Assembly: GCA_904063045.1 (NCBI GenBank)
Contig: CAJFCJ010000006.1
Coordinates: 868,001-932,000 of the forward strand
DNA from: Dimorphilus gyrociliatus
Taxonomy: Eukaryota > Annelida > Polychaeta > Dinophilidae
DNA: 64,000 bases
Direction: 5' to 3'
The notes beneath the pieces were generated by a model. It saw nothing but the letters and a program-made list of their open reading frames with translations, ran no database searches and was not told where the DNA came from. The translations under genes and the position numbers were made by a program. Below, piece by piece: positions 10,897-23,030 of this stretch (positions within the stretch are counted from its first letter, which is position 1; the number at the start of each line of letters is the position of its first letter).

Positions 10897-13800
10897 TCAA
10901 CTGCAGCTAACGATCGATTGCTTTTTTTCCTCTTTTTTTCTTATTGCTGAACTTTGAGCATTTTTATCTCGCTCTTCGCATATTTTAGCTAGTGTCCAAA
11001 CAATGTTTGGCATAATAATATCACGATCAGGAAAATCAGAAAATCTATTTAAATTATTAGGTGATTTTATTCTTTTAAGTATATCGACCGCAACACCTGA
11101 GTCTGCATCATCACTGAGTTCAGAGACGTCGTCTTTATCATCCTTTTTCTTTCTTGGTGGAAGAGAATGAGATCGTCGAAGACTTGTTTCTGTATCTGAT
11201 ATTGAAGTTATTGAACTATCTAATTCATCCGTACTTTTCCACATGAATTCATCACTTGATGTACTACCATGCATAAATTTTTTACCACGTCGAAATTTGA
11301 TTTCGAAAATACTCTTATCAACAGGTGATCTGACGTAAGCAACGTCTAGTTCAGACATAATTACACCAATGACAGCAGGAGTTAAAGAAACAAGGTGACC
11401 GCCGGGTAACTTGCGATTAGCTCTTTTTCTGCATTCAATATTCTCTGTAATTTTCTTCAAGTGAGTAAACCCAACAGTAGAAGCTAAAGTCTCTCGATCA
11501 GCAACAATTTCATGTTCCTTGGGTGAGTTTAGTATTCGTCCCAAGTCCATTGATAAATTTGAAAAATCAGGCCGTTCCTTAGGATCAACAAGACAACAAT
11601 GAAAAGCTTCGGCCAATAGAGCTAGAGGGCATAAAGTTTCTTTAACCTTTTTCCCCACTTCAACGTAATCTAACCCGTATGCACTTGTTCTAGCAATACG
11701 TTCTGGGTCAGAATCACTTCTCAAAATCAACTGTATAAGAATAATTCCGAAAGAGAAGACGTCTGTTCGATTATCATAGAATAAAGAATTCAAACATTCT
11801 GGAGACATATAGAAAGGAGATCCGACAATTGGTAATTGAACTCCTTTCTTTGGAACACATGTAGCGAGACCAAAATCTGCAACAACAGCTTTAACACCTT
11901 CCTTAGAACTCGTCGACTTTAGTAGCACATTACTGGCAGTTAAATCTCTATGAACATATCCTTGACCATGTATATATTTCATTCCCCTGGCAATGTCGAG
12001 AGCAATATGAAGGCGTAAACTCCAAGAAAATTCCCTACTTAAATCAGTCGCCCACGATTCCAAACAACCATAATCCATTAATTCGGTTAGGGAATGAAGT
12101 CTCCCATTTTCTATACAGACTCCTTTTAATCTAATAACATTTTGATGATTTAGTCTATGAAGTAATTCAATTTCATTCAAGGCAGTTCTGTAATTTAGGG
12201 CAACCCTTCGAGGATTTTCATCTTTTGTTTTTAAACGTTTCAGCACCAAAGCATCCGATGTTTCGGTATTTATTGCCTATAAATAAAAGAATAATAGTAA
12301 TAATAATAATAATAAAGTATCGACGTAATTAATGGACAAGGCAAACAGCTTTGTTTTTTATAAAGAATGCATACAAATGGCTCTGAAGAGTAAAAGCTTT
12401 TTTCTTTTCTTAAATAACCTTTAATCAATAAGAATAAATAAAAGAATAAATTAACAAAGATTTTAGAATTTTGCCTCTAACGAACCTAGCTAAGCCAAAC
12501 TGCTTAGATAAAAAGTCCTCTTTTTCTACCTATTAGTGTTTTGTTATCAATAAAAAAAAATTTATATTGTTGAATATATGGTTTAAAAACAGGCCAAAAA
12601 CAACGAAATGAAAAAAAGGAAAAGAAAAGCGTTGTGGGGGGAAAATCATTCGATTTATTATAGTAAGTTATTCATAGGTCGTCAACATTTGTTAGTCTTC
12701 GATTTTATTCAGTTTTTTCCAATGCATTTCTCTAACTTTAAATATGAAAATACATCTTTATATGGCTAAAATTGGCGAGCATAATAGAAATATGACGTAC
12801 AATTCAAAGAAAGAGCTATACAGAAGTATTTTTTTTTTGTTATTCTCAGCCATAGACTCGTAAGAGAATTGTGCTTTTTTAATAGCGTATTTAAAAATGT
12901 TAGAGGTATTATTATTGGCCTTTTACCAGAGACACATCTCTAAAAATATCACTATAAATAATTCAATACTTTTAATATATGTTATTACTCATAAATAATG
13001 ATAGAAGTGCTATATATGTTTTCAGATCAGCTTATAAAACCTATTCTAATTGTTCAACCTAATCAGTTTATGCATAATTCATTAAGTAGACGGTTTTTTT
13101 TTTGCCTAGTTTTTTAATATGTTACCAATTGAAAATTAAAATATTCCTACAAAGCCCCTTAGAGGAGAAACATATTTTAAAATTACATAAAGGAAGTAGT
13201 ATATTTAGAATATTTCTCTTCAATTGTAGAAGAAAAGGAACAAGTTGAATAGTTCTATATATTTTAGAGCAATAGAATTCCAGAGTTAGACAAATATATC
13301 GAAAATATTAAGGTTATCTTTCAGGAATGTAATCAATAATAAAATCTACTATATATATACTTTTTGTTATAAATTGTTACAAGTTTTCAACAACGCTTAT
13401 ATATTGTATATAGTACATTGATATATAAACAAATAAGAAAAATGGTGAATAATTAAGGCCATAAAATAGTATATTTAATAATTATAAAAAGGGACTGTCG
13501 GCTTAGTCAATAAGTGTGAATATTTGCAAAATGCAACAAGAATTTAATGCCTGCTCATTCGATTTGAATTCAATAATGAATAACAACTTAGTATGAGGAA
13601 GTGGTAAACTTAGAAGGCTATTATTACAATAAAAAAAAATGTTCTAATTCTATATACAAACATAGCAGGCTTACATCTATGAGTTGTGTTCCGTTACAAA
13701 CATTGTATAATTTGATTATTAATAATATTTCTGATGATAAACAGATATCAACTTAAATAATAACAGAGAAACTATATGCAAATATCGTATTGAGATCCTG

Positions 13801-14075
13801 TTAGGAATTTTTAATACTCTTATAACCTATTAGTATAAATCTTATAATTAAATTTCTTGTAATCTAACACACACAATTAGGAATTTGATACGGTAACAAT
13901 TTTAGATTAAATACTACTTTACCTTATAAACAATAGAGAAGAATCCTTCTCCGATTTTACTTAAATTGAAATCCTGTATGTTGTATAAGCATTTCAAGCT
14001 TCCTTGAATTGCTTTGAAAGACGGTGATATGTTTACTCTCTGATTGCCATGGTCCTCATTCACATCAAGTTCCAT
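10897..14075 (-). CDS. TESK-type (LIMK/TESK family) protein kinase
   Basis: Serine/threonine (dual-specificity) kinase of the TESK group, which phosphorylates cofilin and controls actin turnover. Coding exon 1 (13923-14075) supplies the glycine loop IGEGFFSIVYK. Exon 2 (10897-12276) begins AINTETSDALVLKRL with the ATP-binding Lys, followed by the catalytic loop YVHRDLTASNVLL, ADFGLA and MSPECL. The HRDLT...N wording is typical of TESK/LIMK. No LIM or PDZ domains precede the kinase, favouring TESK. After the kinase comes about 170 residues of Ser/Asp-rich low-complexity sequence, shorter than in vertebrate TESKs. The exons are separated by a 1.6-kb intron, and a non-coding 5' exon probably lies further upstream because TTTGCAG-like acceptor sequence directly precedes the ATG exon. 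Confidence 0.88.
12277..13922 (-). other. Large first intron of the TESK gene
   Basis: A 1.6-kb intron, very large for this window, where most introns are 45-80 bases. It interrupts the kinase domain just after the glycine loop. No ORF, RNA gene or long repeat seen; only AT-rich stretches and a short TAA/ATA run near 12296-12315. Confidence 0.75.
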
Positions 14076-15207
14076 CTTACGATGTAGTCATTACTGCAAA
14101 AAAATAATTAGATTTAATGATCTTTTGACGTATAGTTGTAACAAGCCGTATCAACATTTTTCAGATTTGCTGGAATCCTAATCGATTATGCATTTTTAAG
14201 CCTAACTTATCGAAAAAATTCAACAGAGGAAAGGTTAAATTTCCTTTAGGAGTTTAAAATATTATTACAGCAGCAATTTTCTTATACAAATTTTTTTAAA
14301 TCTCCCTGTAAATGTATCATAATCGACAAAAGTTTAAATTTAAAAACATCAAAGTAATAGTATTCATATTAAAACCTACTTATATCTGTCAATTTTAATC
14401 AATCTGGCAAGCTGTCACGTGGTGAAAGATTAAATATCTTCGCCGTTCTCTTCTCTTCCGGCAGAACATATAAATGGGAGGAATACGAGATTTACAGATA
14501 ATTATACCTAGGAAATGGTTGGTAGCGCCCTCTATGTTTTAGGGTTGTTTTATTCTGCCTTCTGTGAAAAGCGTTTATGCTACTAAAGTGTACAATTTAA
14601 ACAAAGGCGTCACGCTGACCGCTTTGTTTAATTTAATTACATTCTTTATTATAATGTACAAATAAAAGAAAAGAATGCAACTAATTGGCACAAATTACTT
14701 TAATTGCATTCTTTTAACAACTAAAATAAAATATTCCTGATTTATTACAAGAAAGATAAATAGATAAAAACATTACTTTTAGGCTGTTCTGAAAGCATAA
14801 AACACGTTTTCAATAAAACTTATTAGTACTCATAATTTGTTAGAGCTAAGTTAAGAACATATCCGATTTATTTGTGTTTATTCGAAGCATAAATTCTAAT
14901 GTGTTCTTTAAATTTTCAAAGTAGATTTTATAATTTTTGTCAATTTTGTAAATGGAATACTAAATAAAACTTGTTTATTTATTATACAATTACAATTCAA
15001 TTTTAAATTATAAAAAAAAAGAAATAGAAAATTTTTCCCGCGTAAACTTACCAGTTTTTCAATAAAGTATTCCTAGCAACACACGGCTTTGTTGGTGCGA
15101 GCCTAAAACATATTTCAGCAGACGACTCTTTTGAAAAGCTGACAATTGACACTTTACTGGTTATTATTTTGTAATTACAATTCAATCTTCATTGAAAATA
15201 AAGTGAA
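14076..15207. other. Divergent promoter region between TESK and DYNC2I2 genes
   Basis: No coding sequence seen. It separates two head-to-head genes and should hold both promoters. The TESK 5' UTR is probably spliced here (acceptor-like sequence just upstream of its ATG). The right end contains an RFX X-box-like site 5' of DYNC2I2. Confidence 0.5.
15067..15080 (+). promoter_or_regulatory. RFX X-box-like ciliary promoter site
   Basis: GTATTCCTAGCAAC matches the X-box consensus GTHNYYATRRNAAC at every position but one (C for A at position 7). It lies about 130 bases before the DYNC2I2 ATG, the usual distance in ciliary genes controlled by RFX factors. The role is inferred from motif, distance and gene function. 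Confidence 0.55.
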
Positions 15208-17090
15208 ATGTTTGTTGATGAATCACTAGAAGATGTTGAATTTTTGTCGAATTGGAAAAAAGAAAAGTAAAAAAGATTTATACTAATTTGAAAAAAATTT
15301 TCGAATTTTTTTTAACAATAGTTTTTTCTCAGGAATGTGACAGATTCAGAAGCTCAAACAAAAGAGTTAAGTGTTAGCGAAGTTGCGGTTCAGAGTGTTA
15401 GACGAAAAGATAAACAAGTAAGCACATGTTTTTCTGTCGTTTCCATAAAAAAGCAATTAAGTAGTACTAAATTGTAAAATTATTAATTTAGGTCCAAACT
15501 GAAGTTGAGGAGCAATTTGGTCAAATTAAATTAGAGGATGACAATCCAGAGCTTTTAGAATTTGTAAATAGATGGGAGCCTTTCATTCGTAAACAATTAG
15601 GAAAAAATTTAAGGAGTCACGCCTTTGATGGTTACGGAATACAATGGGACGAAGAAGCCGAGGATCTAACACTTGAACATACATTATCCCATAATGAATA
15701 CTCCAGTGATGTATGACAGATTGAATTATTAGAATCACTTTAAAGATGAATAAACTTTCTTCGTATTTAGCTTCAAGTTACTGCTGTTAGTTGGAATTCA
15801 ACAGGAGCAGTAGTGGGTTCCGCACTTGGAAGACATGATCATGAGGACTGGTGTACGCATAAATCAGTTGTTTGTACATGGAATTTAGATAGAAGAACTG
15901 TTCAAGCGAATAAACCGGATATATCTATAGAAATGAATGGTTGTATTATGAGTTTATCATTTCATCCTACTCAACCAGCCATTTTGGCCGCTGGCACATT
16001 CAATGGCGAAGTTATCGTATGGGATACTGCAAAAGAAAATGATATGGTACTTGCAACGTCTGGCATAGGAGAATCTTCTCATAGGGAGCCTGTAACTGAT
16101 ATTCAATGGGTTCATAACCCGTCTGTCAAAGGGTTTAAATATAGCGTAAGCATTATTTGTCGAACAAACATGATTGAATAACATTGACTAAATAGTTATT
16201 ATTCATTTTTAACTATAGATATTAAGTGTAGGTGGAGACGGAAGGGTGCTTCACTGGCGAATAACTAGCAAGAACACACTAAAAATTTTAGATGGTTTTG
16301 GAGTTTTCGCCTCAAAATTACCAAGATCTCTTCGAGCAAGAGGAGATCAAGAAGTTGGTCTCACCTCAATATCCTACAGCAACCATGAAGACACCACTTT
16401 TATTTTAGGAAGCAACGCGGGAGCGATTTTTAAGTGTTCCACAACAACATCAGCTGTTATTCGAGTGAACGAACCAACTTCAGTGGAGCTTAAAGACCCT
16501 GTTACCCTAACATTCTCTCCCCATAAGGGGCCTGTTCATTCGGTGAATTTATCTCCTTATCATAGACATATTTTCGTTAGCTGTGGAATGGACTCTTCGC
16601 TAAGAGTATACAGCCTTGTTCAGGTTAATATAAATAATAGTACCAACTATTACAGATTGACTAAAAGTTTCTTGCCTATTTTTAGTCGGATCCAATTATA
16701 AGCATAGAACCAGGAGAAGGTTATTTGCACGGTTCACAGTGGTCTCCATCTCGACCACTTGTATTATGCACAGCAACAGCAAACGGAACCTTATTGATAT
16801 ATGATTTACTACAAAATTCTGCTGTACCAGTGGCTAAAACTCAAGTTAGCTCATCGTCTCTTTATTGCGTGAAATTTAATAAGAATCAGTAAGTTTATCT
16901 AATGAAAATTTAACTCCGAAAGTGAAACTAAAGAATTGTATTTTTATAAAATTTTAGACCGCAGTTAATTTGTACTGGAAATGGAGCAGGACAAATCCAT
17001 GTTTATAGATTAACGGATCATTTATGTAATCAAGATTCAAGAGAACTCAAGAAATTGGAAGAATACGCCGACACTGCTCTTAAAAATTAA
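15208..17090 (+). CDS. DYNC2I2: Dynein-2 intermediate chain 2 (WDR34)
   Basis: WD-repeat intermediate chain of cytoplasmic dynein-2, the retrograde motor of intraflagellar transport. Seven exons keep frame: 15208-15266, 15333-15417, 15492-15710, 15771-16145, 16219-16623, 16686-16888, 16958-17090, giving about 492 residues, close to the expected length. The N-terminal region has VQTEVEE and WEPFIRKQLGKNLRSHAFDG. WD repeats include VSWNSTGAVVGSALGRHDHE, SFHPTQPAILAAGTFNGEVI, LSPYHRHIFVSCGMDSSLRV, SPSRPLVLCTATANGTLLIY and a last LICTGNGAGQIHVYRL. The HEDWC wording and the length favour DYNC2I2 over the axonemal intermediate chains. An X-box-like motif sits upstream. Confidence 0.9.
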
Positions 17091-17153
17091 ACTATATATT
17101 TATTTATTTGTCTTCTTATTCTCCTTCAACCTTTGTTATTCTCTTTTCATCAT

Positions 17154-17163
17154 AATAAATAAA
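17154..17163 (+). terminator. Overlapping polyadenylation signals of DYNC2I2
   Basis: Two overlapping AATAAA hexamers about 65 bases after the stop codon. Motif and position only. Confidence 0.55.
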
Positions 17164-17455
17164 ATTCACTAGTTTATTGTTTAATGCTCAAATCTGCTGA
17201 TTAATTTTGAAGATTTTCAATTACTAAAAACTCAATTAGATTATATTATTTGGATATAGTTAATATTTTATATATTTAATTTTAATATTAGAGTTTTAGA
17301 TGTAAAATCAAACAAGCAAATTATAAAATCAACATAAGAATGTTTAATAAAACAAACAAATTAAATTGAAGAATAAATATTTCTTTTTGTTATTAACGCC
17401 ATCTTGTATCTGTTTTAATATTGAAAAAAATAGTATTGCAAAATCAATGTGACTG

Positions 17456-18503
17456 ATGAATTATCTTAAGATATCGTTAAATAAGAAGCTATTTTACTAT
17501 TTTTGTATTTTTACCTTCTCATTAAGTTTATTGATTGTTTTATATAACCAGTATAGATCGAATAGGATAAAAAATGATTTTAAAAGGTTTTTTTTACAAA
17601 ATAAATTAAATCAATCGCTAATATCAAAATCGGATCCATCAATTGAAAATATAAGGAAATTTCGACCGACTGGAAAAGAGAATAGAGAGTATGAAGTGAT
17701 TTTTACAAAATTAAAAAGCTTACAGAGAAGATTACCAATTTTTGTTTATAAGGACTTTACCGATGTGTATATTTCGCATGATGTTCTATATACCGGTACT
17801 TGGGATCCTGATACTACTAAGTTACTTTTGTCTGAACTTCGTACTAGAGATGGACTAATAGATATAGGAGCCAATCTGGGAGTATTCACGATTCATGCAG
17901 CTCATATGGGCAAGTGCGTTATCTCTGTTGAACCTTCGGAAGAAAATCTAGGTTTGATAAACATTTTCATATAGTTTAACGAATCTTCCTTTCAAATGAT
18001 CTATAATAAAACATTATATTTTTTTAGGTTTGCTGTCTCGTTCACTGCACGCTGGAGGAGTTTCTAATTGGACTATGTTATTAAAAAACTCTATAGATAG
18101 AATAAGAACCGAGTCATCGGTTCGACTAAACAAAATGAATAGAGGTGATACAAGAGTTATTCCAAAATGGAATAGATGTATAGGATCTTGCCCTCAGAAG
18201 GTCTATAGCATATTATTAATGGATATTTTACTTGTTTTACCATCAAACCTGAAGCGATGGATTCTGAAATTAGATTGTCAAGGTTGTGAAATGCATGCAA
18301 TTTTCGGATCGGGAAATTTACTTGATAAAATTGATCTAATTATCATGGAATGGTTTATGATCAAATCGCATAAACAAGCTAATCAATTAATATTATTTTT
18401 ATTAGAAAAGAAATTTTTACCCTACGGATTAAATAATTATATATTAAATCCTAATGAATTCACAAATTGGCCTTTCGATATTCAATGGAAGAAGGATGGA
18501 TAA
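17456..18503 (+). CDS. FkbM-family methyltransferase, type II membrane protein
   Basis: Two exons (17456-17951 and 18028-18503) give about 323 residues. A short cytoplasmic N-terminus and one hydrophobic helix (YYFCIFTFSLSLLIVLY) suggest a Golgi/ER type II anchor. The SAM-binding motif is LIDIGANLGVFTIHAA, followed by CVISVEPSEENL. The second exon has the FkbM-like LKLDCQGCEMHAIFG and IIMEWF. FkbM proteins are SAM-dependent O-methyltransferases, often acting on sugars or lipids; the substrate here cannot be told. A polyadenylation signal lies near 18565. The family call is firm at domain level, but no vertebrate ortholog is named. Confidence 0.82.
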
Positions 18504-18705
18504 TAATTATTAGTATTTATATTAAAACAATAGGATAAATTAATTTATAATATTATTTCTACTCAATAAACTTGTTGATATTTTTATTTTTCAATATGAA
18601 CTATTTTAAACTACTTTAAAAAAACTACTCTTAAAATTATCAGCATTTAGCTTGTTTTTTCAAACTTTATCCAAGTAAAGTCTCACTAGGAACGAGCTAA
18701 GAGCA

Positions 18706-19653
18706 ATGAAGCTGGAAATTATTATTTTTATTCTGGCTTTTCTAAACAAAGGTAATTTCTTAGTGATTAGTCCAGAAAAACTTTATATTAAACCTGGAGG
18801 TAGTGGTGTAATAACATTGGACACAACGGTTTCTTGCCAATTAATTGTCGACATAAGTTTTAAAACATATGATAAAGTGGTACCTCAAACAAGGGTGTTT
18901 GGTCTTAAACGGCAATATAGATTTAAAGTTAAGACTGATGCTCTTGCCGGATATTCTACAGTCTGCTCTCTTCGCTGCGGAGAGGAAGAAGGTTCATTTG
19001 AGTTGAATATTGTTGAAGCTTTTACAGCTGTTGGTGACCCACATTTCATGCAACTTGTTAAGGATATGAGAACGGGAAATAGCGAATACATTTGCTACGA
19101 TATATCTGGAAGAGCTGGATCATATATCTATATAGCGAAATATTCAGATCCTGATATAAAAGTATACGGAAGATTACTTAACGATTTTTATATGCACGAA
19201 ATATTAGTTTTCATTGAAAGCCACATTATAATTGTGAATTATAGCAAATTTTCTTTTAATCGTAAACGTTATCTTTGGCCCTTAGCTTTGAAAAAAGTGA
19301 AAGTACCAAAAATTGCACTTCGTACCAACGGCAACAAATTGACAATAGCCTACCTATCGAAGAAACCAATTATTATATCAATATTCAGAAATATTCGATT
19401 AGACGTTCGGCTGAGGCATTTAGATGTGACTTTAAATTCTATGGAAAGATTGAGTGGCGGACTTTTAAGAGATTCTCAAATAAAAAAATATGAATTCTAT
19501 CCTCCTGTTCAAGAAGATTCAACCACCGGTACAATAATGATAGATAACCGGTTTTATCGAGCTGATAGAACTATTCGTAATAATCAAACTTGTTGGCTAT
19601 TAAATGCTTCGGACGTAGTGAATGTCAAGCAATTTATGTTATATAAGCTCTGA
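18706..19653 (+). CDS. Secreted protein with ITIH C-terminal/vWFD-like domain only
   Basis: Single-exon gene of 315 residues with a signal peptide (MKLEIIIFILAFLNKG). The motif AVGDPHFM begins a region aligning by wording with the C-terminal domain of inter-alpha-trypsin inhibitor heavy chains: CYDISGRAGSYIYI, later SGGLLRDSQI (GLLG-like) and the closing CWLLNASDVVNV. The VIT and vWA domains that normally precede it are absent. The first 120 residues instead form a short beta-rich stretch (VISPEKLYIKPGGSGVI). ITIH proteins are extracellular hyaluronan-matrix components; whether this shortened form shares that role is inference. Absence of introns contrasts with its neighbours. Confidence 0.65.
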   Translation: MKLEIIIFILAFLNKGNFLVISPEKLYIKPGGSGVITLDTTVSCQLIVDISFKTYDKVVPQTRVFGLKRQYRFKVKTDALAGYSTVCSLRCGEEEGSFELNIVEAFTAVGDPHFMQLVKDMRTGNSEYICYDISGRAGSYIYIAKYSDPDIKVYGRLLNDFYMHEILVFIESHIIIVNYSKFSFNRKRYLWPLALKKVKVPKIALRTNGNKLTIAYLSKKPIIISIFRNIRLDVRLRHLDVTLNSMERLSGGLLRDSQIKKYEFYPPVQEDSTTGTIMIDNRFYRADRTIRNNQTCWLLNASDVVNVKQFMLYKL

Positions 19654-20317
19654 TTTAAATATTAAAAAAAACCAACTCAAAATTCTTTTTCAATTTTTTT
19701 TTTTAATTTAGCTTTCTCTCAAACATCGTCCATGCGCGTAATTTTTCCTAAAAGAGAATTATAATGTGCATGTAAATTCTCATAAAGATTTATTTACGTA
19801 TTACACCGTTATTTAAAAAAAAAAGTTATTCACGTATTTAATAATAGTAATAATTTATTTATAGTTTAATTCTATTTTTTTTTATTTATTAAATGAAAAA
19901 GAAAACAAAAAAAAACGGATTAACAAAGATTATTTAAACTATAAAAAATACGTTATTTTAATAGTACATCTTAATCTGTGTGTTATTCTCGTGTGCACAA
20001 ATCATTCAGATATATATTTTCTTCTTAATACACATGTAATTTTCAATGAAAAGTATAAAAAGCGTCTATAAAATTCTTCGGATTAGTAAGTTTAATATTT
20101 AGAAAGATTCCTTAAAAATATTAATTTATTTATTTAAATCATCATCATATAAACTATAAAAGAAATTATGTAATCAAAAGGATGATCCTCTATTCTAGTG
20201 CTAAAAATAAATTTTGTTTCTCTTATCATCAATATACAGTATTATTCATTTAGACGGATCGTAATTCTTTTCCTTATTCGCCATTATATTTTTAAAAAAG
20301 TTGTATAATTTATGATT
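19654..20317. other. Convergent intergenic region, no gene seen
   Basis: Poly-A/T-rich sequence between the 3' ends of the ITIH-C-like and claudin-like genes. It should hold both 3' UTRs. No ORF, RNA gene or repeat beyond homopolymer runs. Confidence 0.4.
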
Positions 20318-21144
20318 TCACATTTGTACCTTATACGGTACTTCGGATTGTAGGATATTTTGCAAACATGACATAGTACATATAATTAACTGGATTAATA
20401 GGGAAAAAATCTCAAGTCCAAACGATAAATGAAGATATTTAAAATATTTCTCAGGTAAGTAGACTAAGAAAAGAGTTACGACTGTGATGGTAAAACAGCC
20501 TGTTGTTTTGTGGGAGGAAAAAAAAAGGCAGTTAAAAACACAAAATAGGATTTAAAAATTTCAATGGATTATCATACTTGTAAGAGCGCTTAAAATAGTA
20601 GTCAACTTTTGAAGTAGAAATATATACTTTTTTGCCGATGTTGCTGCTGCCAGAAGGAAAATATTGAAGAAGCATCCTATCAGTGATATTGCTGTTAGGG
20701 CTCTGATAGTTATTAGAATTTCTGAAAGGGAAGGAAAAAACTAGTAGATAAATAACTTTCAATTAATTAATAAGGTTTTCTCTGTTTACGCTTTGAAATA
20801 ATGTAATCTGGATAATCTAATGCGTCTACACAGATTTTCGCAACTGAAACATCTCCACTTTTCGAGCGCTCTTCGTCACACATTGACCAAATACCAAAAG
20901 ATGCTGAAAATATTCAAATTACGCCAGGGAAATTGTGCTAAGAATTTTTACCTGTTTCTGTTTTCGTTTGTATTATAACCCAATAAGGGAGAGTGAATGC
21001 TAGAATCTGAGATCCTGTTAATACTAGCGCTAAGAAAACCATTATTCTTTGCAATCTTCCAGTATTCAATCTCCACATATTAGTTTTTCTTATAGTGAAC
21101 AGTTCTATTTTTAATTTTGACATGTAAGATAGATTTTTTCTCAT
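20318..21144 (-). CDS. Claudin/PMP22-superfamily four-transmembrane protein
   Basis: Four exons keep frame. Exon 1 (20952-21144) has TM1 (MVFLALVLTGSQILAFTLPYW). Exon 2 (about 20807 to 20903) has the first extracellular loop FGIWSMC...KICVD, giving the W-GxW-C-C signature. Exon 3 (about 20591-20722) is read as QILITIRALTAISLIGC, TM2. The last exon (20501-20318) encodes TM3 (TITVVTLFLVYL) and TM4 (LEIFSLLIQLIICTMSC). Such proteins form cell junctions or regulate channels. The longest stop-free frame over exon 3 is a different one; only the frame given here continues the membrane topology. The start could be 21144 or an in-frame ATG at 21123 or 21081. Confidence 0.75.
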
Positions 21145-21617
21145 TTAAACAAGATATAAGCATTGAGTGTTTTAGATAGATAAAGCGACAATCAAGCTCA
21201 ACACCTACTCATATTATTGAGTAAATAACAATGAGTAGTATATGAAAACGTATATGCCTAAAGGTAACATTATTTACGGAACTATAGGGCTACTGTATAG
21301 TCACATACATGGACGCTGAAATTTTTGCATAGACGCATCTGGCCAAAAACAAAATATTTTCAATGAAAAGCTTACATTGTTTTTTAACAAATGTTATCAT
21401 GATTTAACTTATAAAGTAGATTATATCAACAACATACACCCAATTAGCTCGCGCATTATTCAAATTGTGAATATGTATACTATAAGGGAAATTAGATATA
21501 CATCTAAATTTGCAATATAAAGCTTTTATTTCAAATTTGGCTTCTATTTCGTTCATACTGTGCATCAATAAAGATATTTTTCCAAAAATTGGATATAAAA
21601 TTTGGATTATCATCAAG
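21145..21617. other. Divergent intergenic region, no separate gene seen
   Basis: Lies between the starts of the claudin-like gene (-) and the galactosyltransferase (+). Reading frames on both strands around 21404-21688 are AT-rich hydrophobic shadows. The plus frame is open upstream of the chosen galactosyltransferase ATG but lacks homology. Confidence 0.4.
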
Positions 21618-23030
21618 ATGAGGATAAAGAGGATAAAACTATTTCCTAAAATTATCATAAGACAATATTTTGTTATTTTTATAGTCATTCAAGCTATATT
21701 CATATTAGGATATTATTATAAGGTCAACGAGAAGAGGTATTTCAAGAAAAGTTTACAAATCAACTATCTTCAGAAGCTTGTTGAAGTTGATGAAATAATT
21801 AGAAATATGGAAAATTTATGTGAAATTGATTATATAAATAAAAAGATGGCTAAAGAATTGGATAAAATCTACTCAGTTGTCAGTAATGTTTTTAAGAATG
21901 ACGTATCAAGCGGTGAATCTTTATGTCCTTGTATGCCAAGTTTAAGTAACTATTAAAATTTTATAATGATTATAATTCTTAAGATAGTTTCTTTTTAAAA
22001 TAGAAGGAAGACTAGCTATAGATACAACTCCCAAATATTGGTCCGATATTAGAAAAGAGGATTTTTCAATACACTTGAAAAATGGTCACTTTTGGCAAAC
22101 TCAATGTCGGGCTAGACAACATTTGGCAATTATTATCCCTTTTCGAGATAGGGAATCACATTTAAAGATCTTTTTAAATCATATACACCCAATTTTACAA
22201 AGACAATTGCATAACTACGGAATATACGTTGTAGAGCAGGTAACAACAATTAATTAATTGATTTCTTTAGTTAATCGAATCTATTTATGACAGGCAAATA
22301 ATGATGAATTCAATAGAGGGGCTCTTATAAATATTGGATATTTAGAGGCAATCAAAGATCATTCTGATTATTCATGTGTAATTTTTCATGATGTTGATAT
22401 GCTACCAGAAGATGATAGGAATTTATATAATTGTTTGGATCATCCTAAACATTTGACTGTTCTCATCAATAAATCAAACTATCGGTAAGATATTCTTATT
22501 ATCATTTGTTCTTAGGAAATGATTTTTAATATTCTAACAAATTTACACGTAGATTGTACTATCGTACATACTTTGGAGGAGCTGGAGCAATAAAATCTGA
22601 CGTTTTTGAGGAGATTAATGGCATGTCGAACTCCTTTTACGGATGGGGAGGAGAAGACGATGATTTATATAACCGTTTAAAATCTCATGGTTACAAAATA
22701 TTAAGATCAAGCAAGGTTAGTAGATATACAATGTTAAACCATACAGAAGCAGATGCAGCTCCTTCCAGGTAATTATACTCCATAATAGTAGTCTTTATCC
22801 TAATTCTAATTTAACTCTGTTATAGATTTAATCTATTGCGAATGGGTACCAGACGTTCCAAATACGATGGTTTAAATTCTCTAAGATATAAACTTTTATC
22901 AACGAAAAGAGATAAACTATATACAAAATTTCGGGTTACTTTTAAGAAATCCAACATACGAAGGACAATACGTTATAAAAGAAAATCTCAAAAGAAGAAT
23001 AAACCTCAAAAAGCGAAAACTTTTAAATAG
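21618..23030 (+). CDS. Beta-1,4-galactosyltransferase family (B4GALT)
   Basis: Golgi type II glycosyltransferase that transfers Gal (or GalNAc) from the UDP-sugar to GlcNAc- or xylose-type acceptors. Five exons keep frame: 21618-21945, 22004-22239, 22294-22484, 22553-22768, 22826-23030, giving about 391 residues. A membrane anchor (FVIFIVIQAIFILGYYY) follows a basic N-terminus. Family motifs in order: IIPFRDRESHLKIFLNHIHP, FNRGALINIGYLEA, the metal-binding HDVDMLP, YFGGAGAIKSDVFEEINGMS and GWGGEDDDLYNR, with the catalytic acidic cluster. The C-terminus is strongly basic (KKSNIRRTIRYKRKSQKK), unusual for a lumenal tail. The longer N-terminal reading frame upstream of 21618 was not used because the anchor fits this ATG. 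Subfamily not determined. Confidence 0.88.

Noticed and set aside
20532-20762. 76-codon minus-strand frame in the claudin-like gene
   Set aside because: Another frame of the same exon gives membrane helix 2 and joins both neighbours in phase; this one does not.
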